Part shown: one piece after another, positions 12,501 through 21,153 of the stretch
Position numbering within the stretch: the first letter of the stretch is position 1
How the letters are laid out: every line of letters starts with the position of its first letter
Source of the DNA: Strigamia acuminata
Lineage: Eukaryota > Arthropoda > Chilopoda > Geophilomorpha > Linotaeniidae
Direction of reading: 5' to 3'
Length of the DNA stretch: 64,000 nt
NCBI GenBank assembly: GCA_949358305.1
Contig: OX442318.1
Location: 14,368,517-14,432,516, forward strand
Translations under genes and position numbers: made by a program
Notes under the pieces: generated by a model
The model's database searches: none
The model's input: only the letters and a program-made list of their open reading frames with translations
Told to the model about the DNA's origin: nothing

Positions 12501-14363
12501 CGCGTCAAGAAGTGTCAGAACTTGCTTCAGATGTTCTACATGTTCTTCAAATGTTTTACTAAAGACAATAATGTCGTCGATGTAAACAAAGACGCATTTG
12601 TACAAAAATTCAGCCAGTGTAAGATTCATAGCGCGTTGCAGTGTTGCGGGGCCATTTATTGGTCCAAAAGGCATGCGGACATACTCGTAGAGTCCGCGAT
12701 GCGTGATAAAAGCGAGAAAACGTTCATCTCCCGGCCTAACGCCGATCTGATGAAACGCTTCACGTCCATCTATTATGGAAAACCACTTAGCCCCGCCCAA
12801 ATATGAAAAGATGTTATCAATATCTGGGAGGGGATACACGTCAGGCATCGTTTGCGCGTTGATAGGGCGAAAGTCCATGGCACACCTCCATCTGCCATCC
12901 TTCTTGGGGACGACGACAGGAGCCACGGCACAATCACTCTTCGAGCGACGAATAATTCCCTGCGCCAGCTTTTGATCGATGTATTGATCAATGATAGCTT
13001 TTTTAGCAGGGTTTACCGGCCTAACAGGCACGTGTATTGGCCTAAAGTCAGGTTTGAGATCAACCTCAAAAAGAGTGTTATTGCACAACCCAATTTCTTC
13101 TCTGAAGATGTTCGAAACGGGTTTTAACGCGTCAATCAAATGAGTGATGCGTTTTGGTGATAGTTGATTTGATAACTGCCCATAAATCCAGTCCAACTTA
13201 GTCGGATCGGGACAAGGCAGATATTCAACAAAATTGGTCGTAGGAGAAAACTGTCCACCAGTGGAACCAACTTTCCCTTCCACATCCGAAATAACTGAAT
13301 CGGGAGGAACTGACGGAACGGACGACTCCGCAGACTGCGACAATCTCTTCCGAGCCCTGCGCACCCGTTTAGAACGTCGGAGCTGGCTAAAACTCATGGG
13401 CCTCCGGTAGACACGTGTCGTATCGCGGAATTTAGTTCTGCGCGACTTTTCGCGTCGCGGAGGTGACCAAAGAAATGTCCAACTCCTATTTTCCGCGGTC
13501 TTACGCGAAACCACCACCTTAACTCTGAATGGCGCATCGTCATGCGGTAACTCAAAAGTTTCGGCGGGCAATGTGCGATGATTCAACAAAACACAATTTA
13601 CATCACTAATCGGGGCAGGAACTGCCATCTTAGGGGCGGCGGGGATTAGTGGCAACAAAAGTACCGGATCGGAGGCCAGCGCCTGTTTCATAGTCATGAA
13701 ACTACGCCGTTCCTCCGAACCTCTTATGAACCAGCAATTAAGTCCATGGTCCGTACATAACCCAACCGCTCGACAGAAATCTCGTCCGAGCAGCAAGTCC
13801 GCTGATGAGTCTTCTATTACCAAGCACACAAAAGAGATCAGAGTTTGAGGTGCACGCACGGTTATTTCCACGCTACCCAAAACCTCAACTAATTGATTAT
13901 TGGCAACGCGAATGGTCTCGTGCAACACAACCATTTCCACCCCCATCTTCTCATGCAGCTTTTCATACAGATCTTGCGCCATGATGCAGGTCTGAGCACC
14001 AGAGTCAAATTGCGCAATAAATTGGATGTCATTCCAGACGATCTTCACGTATTGGGAATCACGTCGTACTCTTTCTCCAATCCCGATCTCAATTTTTGGC
14101 TCCTCGGACACATCTTTCTCTTTAGGAGAAATCATCACGAATGAAGTCAATTTCGGAAGTACTGGGTCAGTATTAGGCGCGGTCAACACAGATTTTGGTG
14201 GCAACACGCGCTTCACTTCCGGTGGTTCCGACACAGCTTTAGGTGTTAAACCTACTTCTTCTTTGGGTCCACCACTTTGGCGTCGGACTTCAGTGGGGGC
14301 CCTCTCTCGTTTCCCGGAACGACCCAGGGTTCGTAACAGTGCGGGCATAGCGGAGCGTTCAAT
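9540..14363 (-). CDS. pol: Gypsy Pol: protease, RT, RNase H, integrase
   Basis: Open from 14363 (after a TAA at 14364-14366) to a TAA at 9540-9542. The first ATG in frame is at 14348 (1602 aa, used for numbering), but expression is probably by -1 frameshift from gag. Domains: retropepsin with DSGA at 115-118 and LLLGRDF following; reverse transcriptase about 414-660 with catalytic Asp527 (IIDGREAFHQ) and YIDD at 589-592; RNase H about 735-850 with TDAS (Asp739), a TEIE motif, SDHK and ADALSR; a long basic/acidic linker 850-1110 with three AT-hook-like motifs (984, 1003, 1013); integrase HHCC zinc finger about 1180-1225; DDE core with Asp1256, Asp1315 and Glu1350 (34 residues between the last two); and a GPY-like C-terminal module about 1455-1520. 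No internal stop, and every catalytic motif I checked is present. RT motif wording (FGPINGPATLQRAMN) differs a little from the usual FGLCNAPATFQRLMN. Confidence 0.96.
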   Translation of the reverse strand: MERSAMPALLRTLGRSGKRERAPTEVRRQSGGPKEEVGLTPKAVSEPPEVKRVLPPKSVLTAPNTDPVLPKLTSFVMISPKEKDVSEEPKIEIGIGERVRRDSQYVKIVWNDIQFIAQFDSGAQTCIMAQDLYEKLHEKMGVEMVVLHETIRVANNQLVEVLGSVEITVRAPQTLISFVCLVIEDSSADLLLGRDFCRAVGLCTDHGLNCWFIRGSEERRSFMTMKQALASDPVLLLPLIPAAPKMAVPAPISDVNCVLLNHRTLPAETFELPHDDAPFRVKVVVSRKTAENRSWTFLWSPPRREKSRRTKFRDTTRVYRRPMSFSQLRRSKRVRRARKRLSQSAESSVPSVPPDSVISDVEGKVGSTGGQFSPTTNFVEYLPCPDPTKLDWIYGQLSNQLSPKRITHLIDALKPVSNIFREEIGLCNNTLFEVDLKPDFRPIHVPVRPVNPAKKAIIDQYIDQKLAQGIIRRSKSDCAVAPVVVPKKDGRWRCAMDFRPINAQTMPDVYPLPDIDNIFSYLGGAKWFSIIDGREAFHQIGVRPGDERFLAFITHRGLYEYVRMPFGPINGPATLQRAMNLTLAEFLYKCVFVYIDDIIVFSKTFEEHVEHLKQVLTLLDAAGFTMNAGKTELCKRSLEVLGHIVEEGKIRPNPKKTSAIQLFPAPTNVKELQRFKGMIGYYSSFFPGYSKTCEVFRPLMKKNAPWNWTDGCQAAFKYLRDQVATSTLQRRFPDWSKPYILQTDASYSGLGAALMQLDNNGIRVPIAFASRALNSAEKNYNVTEIECLAAVWAVKRFRSYLELMDFYLESDHKCLKWLFAQREPKGRLARWILSMSDFRFTFLHCSGTSNRVADALSRAPVDPAIEIGDDDCPLVDDATYCAFFDDFASWPTIEMVELDEHFVPKPSGSKIVNAAKLRKKLRILQKRREFEELEPLELFGDSDTQPPKPPGPSRGGSVPADMENAVFGAHQLSGVITPPAALPPKRRVGRPCKVKVVPSDPVPKRKRGRPPKQKRKVGRPKKIVSPARSEHSSSPASPVSNRGKSGSERFLSDHSSDEYRTTVPPLSTRPTTRSRQTQQPLVDGQVSPYESEDLDEDRPAEHPAYELLPTQKRMREVQLADGWAKGIIMYLDTGHLPPDEDEAEKIKKQSVDMALYHGLLCRYPPVTIGQRAESRRIYLPEPLRRIYFHCLHFPPTSGHLGIEKTMMRLKTRVFWPGMKKDVAEWIKVCGPCQRAKVERRLPMGEMETAKPRRRFRTIYVDYFGKKLKSSQGNCYAFVMVDAASRWVDVRLTENADVPTTIRQIEKFVQRWAFPKTLISDNAPTFRSARFQAHCAGMGIVNKYISVYHPQGNLAERLNQSLKTCILAYIDEHVNWDRHIGYFILAINASYQTSLKFSPYMMIVGQEARYPGDLDSDTDDGDPLPPDEARYLHRYMLRVGAEARKNLEIANLRHKRWYDRKRRPHDFKPGDWVTLKSRILSSADKQVSAGFQQRTEGIYIIHRIIGPNTVLLMKEDGSVTQPYHIVDLRHWYRDPDEDAKDSEDVPDPLEALSAVGDGCGASFISRVDLDDIHARVDKFSAESRDICIKYYAENDIRYNDCEQEEDPP
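11298..11399 (-). other. three AT-hook-like motifs in the Pol linker
   Basis: Within the RNase H-integrase linker, three GRP cores in basic context occur in 30 residues: RRVGRPCKVK (GRPCK coded at 11385-11399), KRKRGRPPKQKR (GRPPK at 11328-11342) and KRKVGRPKKI (GRPKK at 11298-11312). The middle one matches the canonical AT-hook core RGRP-P/K, which binds the minor groove of AT-rich DNA; the others have V for the first R. A Ser-rich acidic segment follows. Binding is inferred from the motif only. Confidence 0.75.
14240..14267 (-). promoter_or_regulatory. candidate -1 frameshift site between gag and pol
   Basis: Pol lies in the -1 frame relative to gag and the frames overlap for about 110 bases. 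In gag frame the end reads GAC CCA AAG AAG AAG TAG. C CCA AAG (14267-14261) has the X XXY YYZ form of a slippery heptamer, 6 bases before the gag stop. Six bases after it, TAGGT (14254-14250) can pair with ACCTA (14244-14240) around a 5-base loop. The hairpin is weak and a G in the last slippery position is not the best in eukaryotes, so the site is a candidate only. Confidence 0.5.
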
Positions 14364-16240
14364 TTAATGTCACGCATATACCACCGATCGCGTCTGTTTT
14401 TAGCCCACTCCGCTCCGGGTGGCAACTTAATGTCCTTAGGCGGGCCGGAGCCCTGAGCGAAGGAGTTGTTTTGACTGCAGACATGAGGTTCTACAGTCTC
14501 TACCGGTGGCTCTGTTCCAACAATAGGCACAGTTTTTGCAGCCATAATACTACGGACTGTCTGTGCCATTACGCTTTGATTGTCATCATCAAACATGCCA
14601 CCTTCCTCTAATTCACCCAAGACTTCCATCACGGCCGCAACCTTATTGCGCGTGAAAAAATGTCGAGTCGGGTTCTTAGTCGCCTCAACCGGTTTCTTCA
14701 CGGCGGCTTCTTGCTTAGTCTGAGCTGCATGCTGGGGAACCGGCATTTGGCCTCGCTTAACCCCGTGCAGGTCGAAATCTTTTTTATGGAGAGATCGTAG
14801 TTGCAGCTCGCTATCTGCTTGCTGTCCCCTAACAATGGCTTGTGACAAGGTTAATACGCCCATTTGACGCATGACTTCCGCAACGTCAGGTTGCAGTCGT
14901 CGTTGGGCTATATCCCATTTTTGGCTGTCCCCAACTATCCCTGTTTTCTGTAGGAATCGGTTAGTCTCGCGCAAAAATTTCGCAGTTGGCTCCCCCATCG
15001 CCTGTCGCTTTTCCGCCAAATTGACAGTAGCTTCAGCGACGGTGAGAGAGAACGCGTCCTTAAACAGATGCGCGAACTCATCCCAAAACTCAGGCTTCGG
15101 AAGCAAATCAATGTACCAGTCCAGCGCCTCGCCTTTTAAAGCTTGAGGCACATAATACTCAAGATACACCGACTCCGCCATTCCCGAAGTAAAGAAATGG
15201 GCTCGCAGTTGAGTGAGAAACAAATCTACTGCGTTATAGGCGCCCTTGCTAACATCAAACTCCGGTAACTTCCCCATCCTCATACCGGAAGTCCGAGCAA
15301 ACTGTTGTGGTTGTTGCCGCCATTGCTGTTGCGGTAATTGCCCTGTCTGTTGAAATACAGGTATTTGTGAAACAGCACCAGTTTGAAGCGGAACATTAGG
15401 CCTTGGCCGCTGCCCACTTTGAGAATTTCTCTCTCTTTCCAGCTGGCTCAACGGTATGGATGGCGGTGCACCCACTACCGATGCCTTACTGCGAATTATT
15501 GATCGCATTATTTCGCTATTAATTTGGATAACGGCTGGATCCACTTCACGAGACTGCAAATGGATTCTCCCCTGCACACTGGGTGCTGCACGGGCCCCAC
15601 CCAATATTATCTCACTTGGCGTTAGGATTATAGACGCGTCTCCAGTGGAGCGAGGTATAATTTGGGGGATCGTCTGCCCCGACACGCCCAGGAGGATATG
15701 AGGTTCCTGTGGCGGCGGAATTAATGGAATTCCAGCCGCCAACGGCGGTTGTCGAGCAGCACAGTCCTCCACCACTTTCCTTACACGTTCGACCGTATCC
15801 TCGGCCCAACCATGCAATTGTGCATTTATGGCCCGATCCAGTCTTGCGGAAATTGCCACCTCCATATCATGGAGATAAGCCCCCAAACCAGGCACCTCCG
15901 GTGGCGCTTCTGATTCATTTCTTGTTGGAGCCGAAGCAATGTTTTGCAAACGCGCTGGTTCTTCCAACTCAGCTATAGCGCTGGCCGGAGTTGCAGTATG
16001 CACGCTTATCGGCCCCGCCAATGTGGGGTTTATATCTCTTTCCATAGAGCTAGGCTGGTCAGTGGAATCTGTTGGTATTTCCTCCAACATCCCACGAAGA
16101 GCGCCCGGTCTCAGACCGCGTAATCTTTCAACTTCCTCACGTCGCTGTCTCTCTACACGTAAACGCACAGGATCCCAGCGATCTATGAGGTCGGCAAACA
16201 TCCCTCTCTTTTTCTCGGGAGTTTCTTCCTTATTCGCCAT
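14252..16240 (-). CDS. gag: Gypsy Gag polyprotein
   Basis: A frame of 662 codons from ATG 16240-16238 to TAG 14254-14252. The frame stays open upstream to a GTG at 16273, but ATG at 16240 has A at -3 and G at +4, the best Kozak context, and starts MANKEETPEKKRG. An Arg/Glu-rich helical segment (about 25-60, RVERQRREEVERLRG) may form a coiled coil. A Gln-rich patch (about 300-315) is followed by a Retrotrans_gag-type capsid region (about 330-465: VDLFLTQLRAHFF, ALKGEALDWY, EFWDEFAHLFKDAF, KRQAMGEPTAKFLRE). The C-terminus has one CPHC (about 632) but no CX2CX4HX4C knuckle. The capsid would package the element RNA. The protein is much longer than simple Gypsy Gags, with an extended N-terminal 300 residues. 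Confidence 0.9.
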   Translation of the reverse strand: MANKEETPEKKRGMFADLIDRWDPVRLRVERQRREEVERLRGLRPGALRGMLEEIPTDSTDQPSSMERDINPTLAGPISVHTATPASAIAELEEPARLQNIASAPTRNESEAPPEVPGLGAYLHDMEVAISARLDRAINAQLHGWAEDTVERVRKVVEDCAARQPPLAAGIPLIPPPQEPHILLGVSGQTIPQIIPRSTGDASIILTPSEIILGGARAAPSVQGRIHLQSREVDPAVIQINSEIMRSIIRSKASVVGAPPSIPLSQLERERNSQSGQRPRPNVPLQTGAVSQIPVFQQTGQLPQQQWRQQPQQFARTSGMRMGKLPEFDVSKGAYNAVDLFLTQLRAHFFTSGMAESVYLEYYVPQALKGEALDWYIDLLPKPEFWDEFAHLFKDAFSLTVAEATVNLAEKRQAMGEPTAKFLRETNRFLQKTGIVGDSQKWDIAQRRLQPDVAEVMRQMGVLTLSQAIVRGQQADSELQLRSLHKKDFDLHGVKRGQMPVPQHAAQTKQEAAVKKPVEATKNPTRHFFTRNKVAAVMEVLGELEEGGMFDDDNQSVMAQTVRSIMAAKTVPIVGTEPPVETVEPHVCSQNNSFAQGSGPPKDIKLPPGAEWAKNRRDRWYMRDIKLNAPLCPHCYEPWVVPGNERGPPLKSDAKVVDPKKK

Positions 16241-16433
16241 ATTAGCGAGACAATAAGGGAAATAGCAGCTCACTGCAAATGATGCGCACCGTAATTAAAC
16301 GATACGCGAGTACTATGAAAAGTTAGTTACTCTGAAACCTTCCTTTCGGCAAAATAGTCTCTAAAAAACGCCACTAATGCTTGTTAAATAGCAACTAGTT
16401 TATATGCGCTAGACTGAATAAACTCCAACAAGG
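16241..16433 (-). other. gag leader (5' UTR of the genomic RNA)
   Basis: About 190 bases between the primer binding site and the gag ATG, the usual place of the RNA packaging signal. No specific structure could be assigned. Confidence 0.6.
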
Positions 16434-16451
16434 TCCCGGGTTTCGGCACCA
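16434..16451 (-). other. primer binding site for tRNA-Phe
   Basis: On the plus strand these 18 bases read TCCCGGGTTTCGGCACCA, identical to the 3' end of animal tRNA-Phe (GAA) including the added CCA, as I recall it. On the element strand the site is TGGTGCCGAAACCCGGGA, two bases (CG) inside the 5' LTR. It primes minus-strand DNA synthesis. Confidence 0.93.
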
Positions 16452-16453
16452 CG

Positions 16454-17436
16454 TGTCATGAACCGGTTGTTTCTGATCTTTGAAACCGCGTTTGAAAGAC
16501 GCGCCAGTTACGATACAAGAGAGCCTGGTCCCGAATAAGGGCCCGGCAACGTTAAGCAGCCTGAAGGGTGGCGGCAAGCTTAACCCCCTATTCGATCATG
16601 TTACGAATTATTACCGAGTTTGTTGGAGCCTTAAAAGTGGAAGAAGTAATGCTCACGTGCGGACTTAACAACGCTAACGTGGCTTAAGCTAATCTGGCAG
16701 GGGCCCCTAATGGCGGAGCGGCCAGACCGAGCAAGCGCGCACTAATCGCGCGCAAAAGACGAAATAAACAACTCATTAGCTACTTGAATCTAACTTCTAG
16801 TCCATCGGCACGTATCAGCGGCATAAAACACAAAAGAACATCGAAAAGAAAGGAAACAAAGATGACACGCGGAATTTAGACACGCGATATGATAATGTAA
16901 ATCCTCAAACACGCAGAGTTAACTTGCATGGAGTTACTGCGAATTAACACAGGAAAAGTCGCCAAATGCACAACGGCCAGTTAAGGCACTTACGATAGCT
17001 CATGGTCTTACGCCTTCTGATCAGACTTGGCTGAAACAGCTCAGAAGTGAACTTGGGCCAAGTCCATCACAGAAAACGAAGGGAAAACCATGAGTCAAGC
17101 ACGCGTAAGCCAATCAGGCGCGCTCGTGAATAATCATCGCGATGAGTCAGTCGCGAGTGACTAAACATTTAAATTAGATAGGATGAACTAAACGAAATCA
17201 GGAGGGGTAACAGTGAGAATTACCTGACATAGACCAGTCTGATGTGACCAAATTGAGCCACACCAGACCAGGTCAAGGGATAAACATGAATAGGAAATGA
17301 AGGTAGGACAAAACTCAAATTATATTTAGGCTTAGGATTTATTAGGAGTTTTAAACAATGGAACACACGGGATACGCGTAAACAGAACACAACAATTTGG
17401 TGAGGAATACAAGCGCGTAAATGCCGGGCCGTGACA
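16454..17436 (-). repeat. 5' LTR of the Gypsy element (983 bp)
   Basis: Identical by eye to 7976-8958, with the same TG...CA ends. It should hold the promoter for the genomic RNA; AP-1-like sites repeat at 17091 and 17143. No TATA box could be assigned with confidence. Confidence 0.97.
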
Positions 17437-17440
17437 GTGT
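17437..17440. repeat. target-site duplication GTGT, right copy
   Basis: Matches GTGT at 7972-7975 on the far side of the element. Confidence 0.8.
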
Positions 17441-18229
17441 GATGTTGCAATAAAAAGCAAAATCCATACAATCAACAAAACAAATAATTTTTTAATTATT
17501 ACGAGAGATTTTTTTCCATAATCCAAGGATTTAGGAAGCAGCCATCTTGGAATCCAGGATACAGCGCCGTTTTCTGAAATTTATTTCCAATAAAAACCGC
17601 CAACTTTCCACTGATAAACAAAGCATGCACATTGTGTAGCTTCAATATCCATATATCACGGCAATGTTTATTAGAATAAATATGCAAACAGCCTAATATT
17701 TGCCAACAATAACTGAGACAAAACATGGAAATTGTTTATTCATTGCTCTTGGTACGACATAAAATAAAATGAGAAAACTCTGAATAACAAAATATAACTT
17801 TCCAATTGAAGCATTTAAAAACTAATGAGCATTCTGTGCAGGTGCTTCCACTTTTTATTACCATGGAAATCATAAAACAATAAAATAAAATAAAATTTAA
17901 ATTTTTTTCCAGGATTTCAAATTTAATAGTTATTTCAATTTGCAATAAATTCTAACATTTAAAGCAGCATTTGTCACGACATCGTTGACATTTTAATTTC
18001 AATTTTCTCAACATTTGGCATTGTGCCTTGTTCCAATAAAAATCGGTCAATCAAGCACGAGTAGTTAGTTCATATTTATTTACGCTATGTTGGTCGAGAA
18101 TGTTACCATTACAATGACATCAAACAAGTGTGCATACCCAAAACAAACATAAAACAAATGAATATCTGTGGAGAATAGTGAACCACTTGCTTATCATAGT
18201 CTCTACAGTTCGCGCCCAGTATCTTGATG
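17441..18229. other. non-coding stretch right of the retrotransposon
   Basis: AT-rich DNA resembling the flank before 7972. Short minus-strand frames run out of the LTR and are not gene-like. No element recognised. Confidence 0.5.
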
Positions 18230-18443
18230 CTAAATTCGTACTGCGCATCCCATTCTGCGCAGACGAGTTTCTAATACCAGTTGTTATTTAGCAGTATTAA
18301 GCCTATTATTAGGCCTAATAATGCTAAAATAAAAGTAAGTAAACAACAATATTTTGGTCATACATATTAGGCTTAATACTGCTAAATAACAACTGGAATT
18401 AGAAAATCGTCTGCGCAGAATGGGATGCGCAGTAAGAATTTAG
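18230..18443. repeat. foldback element with 76-bp arms
   Basis: Left arm 18230-18305 is the reverse complement of right arm 18368-18443 with about three mismatches in 76 bases. The 62-base spacer is AT-rich. Each arm contains a smaller inverted motif (ctgcgcat...attctgcgcag). No clear flanking duplication. Probably a non-autonomous DNA transposon or MITE; its transcript would form a long hairpin. Confidence 0.85.
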
Positions 18444-18786
18444 TAGAAGGCTACTTCAGGAGGGTGCAAAGAGAGGAACCTAACCAACTGATCTTAAAAG
18501 CACTTAGAAGCTGAACAACAGGGCCTAAAGGACAAGTACACAAAACACAACTGCTCTTGTTGAAATCCAAGTCGTTAATAAACTAACAATACAGAAAACA
18601 TCAATAAATAAAAACTCTAAATAATAGCAGCACTTAATCACAATATCATTGCATTCTTGAAACAATACCACATGCATAAAAGCTTAAATTGGGTTTAAAA
18701 TGGAAACATTAAGAATAAGATGTTGCTCTCAACAATACCCATTGCGCAGGCGTGAGGATTCAGGAAAAACATTATAATAATCAAAC

Positions 18787-19210
18787 TTAGGACCTAGGAT
18801 GATTAACTACAGGACTTCACATCTAGCACAATTTAATTGTTAGACTGTAATGCAATTCTGTCTTGTGTTCGTGGCTCCATCCGGCCGAAATGGTGCAAAA
18901 TGACGTTATTTTGCGGGCAAATGGCGGGCAACTGACATCCCGCATTTACATTTTTTGCGAACGTTATAACTATAGTTCAATTTTATTTAACGTTTGATTT
19001 AAAAATAATATAGAAAAATACAACAAATAATTTTCAGGCATTATTTTTAAATAAAATTGAACCATAGTGATAACGTCCGCCAAAAATGTAAATGCGGGAT
19101 GTCAGTTGTCCGTCATGTGCCCTCAAAAAATTCCAACAATGCGGGACAACTTGGATTTCAAAAAAATGGCGGATGTGAAGTCCTGTACTGATCGTCCTAG
19201 TTAGGACTAA
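18787..19210. repeat. long imperfect foldback element
   Basis: Outer arms: tacaggacttcacatc near 18810-18823 pairs with gatgtgaagtcctgta at 19172-19187, with further matches outward (ctaggatgat / atcgtcctag). Inner arms: 18927-18990 (ctgacatcccgcatttacat, then aacgttataac...gttcaattttattta) pair with about 19040-19112. The left arm carries extra sequence at about 18825-18925. It looks like a MITE with nested inverted repeats and unequal arms. Confidence 0.75.
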
Positions 19211-20061
19211 CAGAAATTGATCACAAAATAACACAACATGCTGTAGCGACAATATTCTTTTTCTACTCTTTGTTGCATACCTCCATGCTTCAATTGTCGC
19301 TTCCCCGCCCCTTTAAGCCAACATTTCACTTCTGGCAATTTTTAAAAAAACTAATTAAACGACCATAATTTCCGAGGAAAAAACTAATCTTTTTTCTTCT
19401 TTTTTTTGGCGAAAAGAAAAAAGTCACACAGGATATTAAAAACAAAATCACATTTCGCATCTTCTAACGAAATATTAAACCATGCCGATCCACTCCAGGT
19501 TGTATGAAACTCATAAAAGTGTGCAATCCATTTACCCCATCACTGTAGCATAACCTCAGGTAAAAATGATCAACCTACAACTTTTATTACCAACCTCTTC
19601 TATTATATATGAATACTGTCAGCCATTTCCCCAATCTCATCATCCCGAAAGAAAGTAATAACTTTTCAATTCCAAAACCCGCATTTAAACAAAATCAATT
19701 ATTCATTCATGCACTTCTATTAGTCGCCCCTACACCGCACTTAATTCCCTATAAAACTCATGCACATTACAATCAAATTTGTTTTCTCCACCAAATTTCT
19801 TTTATTGAATTGTCAATACAATTACTACTCGCTTTTCCAGAAACTATCATTGCTTTTGACACACACTGCGTAATAACTGTGTTTAACATGTTGCACTTTT
19901 ATCAATAGTAACTGCGTGCCATAATACACCAATAAGTGCTCTATTCGTCAGGACCAGTCTTAGCAATTGCCGAGCCCAATTTGCACCTTTTTTTATCGGC
20001 ACTCCTGGAAATTTTGGCAAAATAATGCCAGATACCACAAACCCGAAGGTGGACGACTTAC
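19211..20061. other. non-coding stretch
   Basis: Mostly AT-rich, with a T-rich run at 19389-19408. A minus-strand donor-like gag|gtatgc lies at about 19268 but has no supporting acceptor. Nothing else recognised. Confidence 0.45.
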
Positions 20062-20122
20062 CTGAATGTGGCGTAAAGTGAGTAGATTCAATCAAGTTTA
20101 TTCGCACATGATACCGTACGAA
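20062..20122 (-). CDS. candidate internal exon, unknown protein
   Basis: On the minus strand an acceptor (gtgtgcag, AG at 20124-20123) and a perfect-consensus donor (CAG|GTAAGT, intron from 20061) bound 61 bases. Only one frame is open: FVRYHVRINLIESTHFTPHS, entering in phase 0 and leaving in phase 1. Both splice sites and the single open frame support an exon. The polypyrimidine tract is modest (ttacgttacgttaacgtgtgcag). The peptide was not recognised. It could belong to the minus-strand gene starting near 50.8 kb, but the phases do not join directly, so other exons would be needed. Confidence 0.4.
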
Positions 20123-21118
20123 CTGCACACGTTAACGTAACGTAACTAGAAGTCCCGTTACACATGAGAGTCCCACGAGAATACAATGACACTCCCCCTC
20201 AGACTGGATTTGCAAATTAGATAAAAGGTGACACAAATTGAAACAACAGAAATCACCACCTAACGCTTCCTATTTAACTATTTTAACACATTACAGAATT
20301 TCTGCTTCATTTTTCTATAATTCGCCTGGAACACTTTAACGTACTGTACATAAGCTTACGTCTACTGCTTCTGTTACATTATTCACTTCCTCATTTAGCT
20401 GGGTGGTTTTTTTTATTTTATTTTTTGTATAGGGAAATATAAAATTATTTTTTTTACTTCTTTTGAATGTAAATACCGTAAGTGTGATTTTTTTAACCGA
20501 GTAAATAGCCTCATTTAAAATTGATGTCTCCAGCCTTGCTGTAAGTGCAGTTTCCTGCTTATTTCATCATAAAAATGCATAATTTAAAACGATGTATGCA
20601 CTATACCTGAATCAGCCCAGGTTTGGCAATTAATAAAAACATACAGAATTTTAAATTTATGAAGATTTTGTCACCGTCGGCTTCGTTTCCTCACAAGGAA
20701 TCATTATCCTTTTAGTAATACAGCAAACTTATTGCCTACAATGAAGGCCTGTCTAGAACACCAGATGACGTGCCCTAAAAACATTTTTTATACTTATTTT
20801 GGTTTTGTTTTGAAGTGAAACTTCTTTAGGTGCGATCGGCGCTATAGGCTGGAGTCATTCCGATTTCCGATTGCGACGAAAGGCGTGACGGAAGTAACTA
20901 TTGACAACATGTGTTTGTGATTGTGAGAACGTGCGTGTGCAGTAGTGTGAGCCATGGTATGCGTAGTAGTGTACACGGTGGTGTGCAGTAGTGTATGCGA
21001 GAATCAAATTTTCGGGACATTAATATATAAATTGGTGGGGCCCCGCTTAGTACCAGTGCCCAGTGCCGACAATGCTAATTTCAAGCTGAAAGGCTAAAAA
21101 AAAATATAAAAAGTAAAA

Positions 21119-21153
<35 letters not shown>

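Larger units (their letters stand above)
7976..17436 (-). mobile_element. full-length Ty3/Gypsy LTR retrotransposon
   Basis: A complete 9461-bp element read on the minus strand. Order in element sense: 5' LTR (16454-17436), tRNA-Phe primer site (16434-16451), leader, gag (16240-14252), overlapping pol in the -1 frame (about 14363-9540), 3' non-coding stretch (9539-8967), short polypurine tract (8961-8966), 3' LTR (7976-8958). The Pol order protease-RT-RNase H-integrase is diagnostic of Ty3/Gypsy (Metaviridae). No envelope frame is present. The LTRs appear identical and both long frames are uninterrupted, so the insertion is recent and may be active or mobilisable. It is clearly GC-richer than its flanks. 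The family was not identified further. Confidence 0.97.

Noticed and set aside
12381-12806. 141-codon plus-strand frame opposite reverse transcriptase
   Set aside because: Antisense shadow of a conserved coding region, with no promoter or protein features of its own.
16241-16273. Upstream GTG start for gag
   Set aside because: GTG is not a normal eukaryotic start; the ATG at 16240 has an optimal Kozak context.
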